From Pseudomonadota bacterium (GTDB taxonomy: Bacteria; Myxococcota_A; Polyangia; Polyangiales; Polyangiaceae), in contig JAEYWK010000152.1 in the NCBI GenBank assembly GCA_023431345.1, positions 1 through 48,072 of the forward strand: 48,072 nucleotides of DNA, in the 5' to 3' direction. The notes beneath the pieces were generated by a model. The model was not told where the DNA came from, did not search any database, and saw nothing but the letters and a program-made list of their open reading frames with translations. Shown in pieces: positions 47,916 through 48,072 of the stretch; position 1 is the first letter of the stretch, and every line of letters starts with the position of its first letter. Position numbers and translations under genes: made by a program.

Positions 47916-48072
47916 GGTAACGACGCTGTCGGGCTTGGCTGCCCCCAACGCAGCCCCACCCGCAGCACTACCGTGGCGTCACCAGGCCGCTCCCCGCGAG
48001 CGCGCCGGGGGGCGCCACGTCGCTTTTGTAGCGACCTGGACGGCCCCTGATTTTGAACAGGAAGGGTGGGAG
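47916..48072. other. non-coding end of window
   Basis: 157 bp after the phosphorylase stop. A loose inverted repeat, GTGGCG (47971 region) with CGCCAC (48013 region), may be a terminator, but no T-run is seen. No gene start is visible before the window ends. Confidence 0.4.

Noticed and set aside
45762..47948. A 728-codon open frame antisense to cellobiose phosphorylase
   Set aside because: Same reason; the sense protein has full GH94 motifs.

Overview
The window reads as chromosomal DNA of a myxobacterium, most likely of the Sorangium/Polyangium group (Polyangiales). This rests on very high G+C coding sequence, many lipoproteins with long Gly/Ala/Ser/Thr tethers after the lipobox, a eukaryote-like Ser/Thr kinase, and a cellulose-degradation cluster. 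No species can be named from sequence alone.

Left chromosomal part (1-11883). A leftward cluster (delta-60 repeat lipoprotein, imelysin-like lipoprotein, HTTM membrane protein, start of a further exported protein) looks like a surface iron or metal acquisition locus and has a Fur-box-like palindrome upstream. Rightward genes follow: an unrecognised coiled-coil protein, a membrane-anchored Ser/Thr kinase, a glutamine-synthetase-family enzyme coupled by ATGA overlap to an iron-dependent alcohol dehydrogenase, and two small unknown genes. A tRNA-Gly(CCC) with a clear promoter ends this part.

Integrated element (about 11913-27038). The 3' 46 bp of tRNA-Gly are repeated at 26993-27038, bounding a 15 kb element. 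It carries a tyrosine integrase, many tiny genes joined by 4-nt stop/start overlaps, an RHH repressor-like gene with a tandem 18-bp repeat operator, a divergent two-gene cassette, phage packaging genes (large terminase, putative small terminase, ClpP-like prohead protease), a P4/D5-type helicase, an ERCC4-nuclease/DnaB-N fusion, HTH genes and an array of GTGTGAT palindromes. Portal, capsid and tail genes are not recognisable, so it looks like a phage satellite or a strongly reduced prophage. The integrase reading frame runs through the att site. In the integrated state it ends inside the host tRNA gene; in the excised circle it would stay open and gain about 79 codons from the other end of the element.

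Right chromosomal part (27039-48072). Genes here encode a secreted protein with two carbohydrate-binding-like modules and a tyrosinase domain, a PPi-type phosphofructokinase, an SMP-30-like lipoprotein, an AraC-family regulator, a sugar-ABC ATPase, galactokinase and a fucose/arabinose-isomerase-like protein. A cellulose module follows: three carbohydrate-binding-like lipoproteins, a GH12-like lipoprotein, a GH9 endoglucanase and a GH94 cellobiose phosphorylase. A shared palindrome close to TGGAACCGGTTCCA lies upstream of the araC gene, three of the four single lipoprotein genes' promoters, and the CBM-GH9-GH94 operon, which suggests one regulon. Inferred logic: surface glucanases release cello-oligosaccharides, phosphorolysis yields glucose-1-phosphate, and a PPi-dependent PFK saves further ATP.
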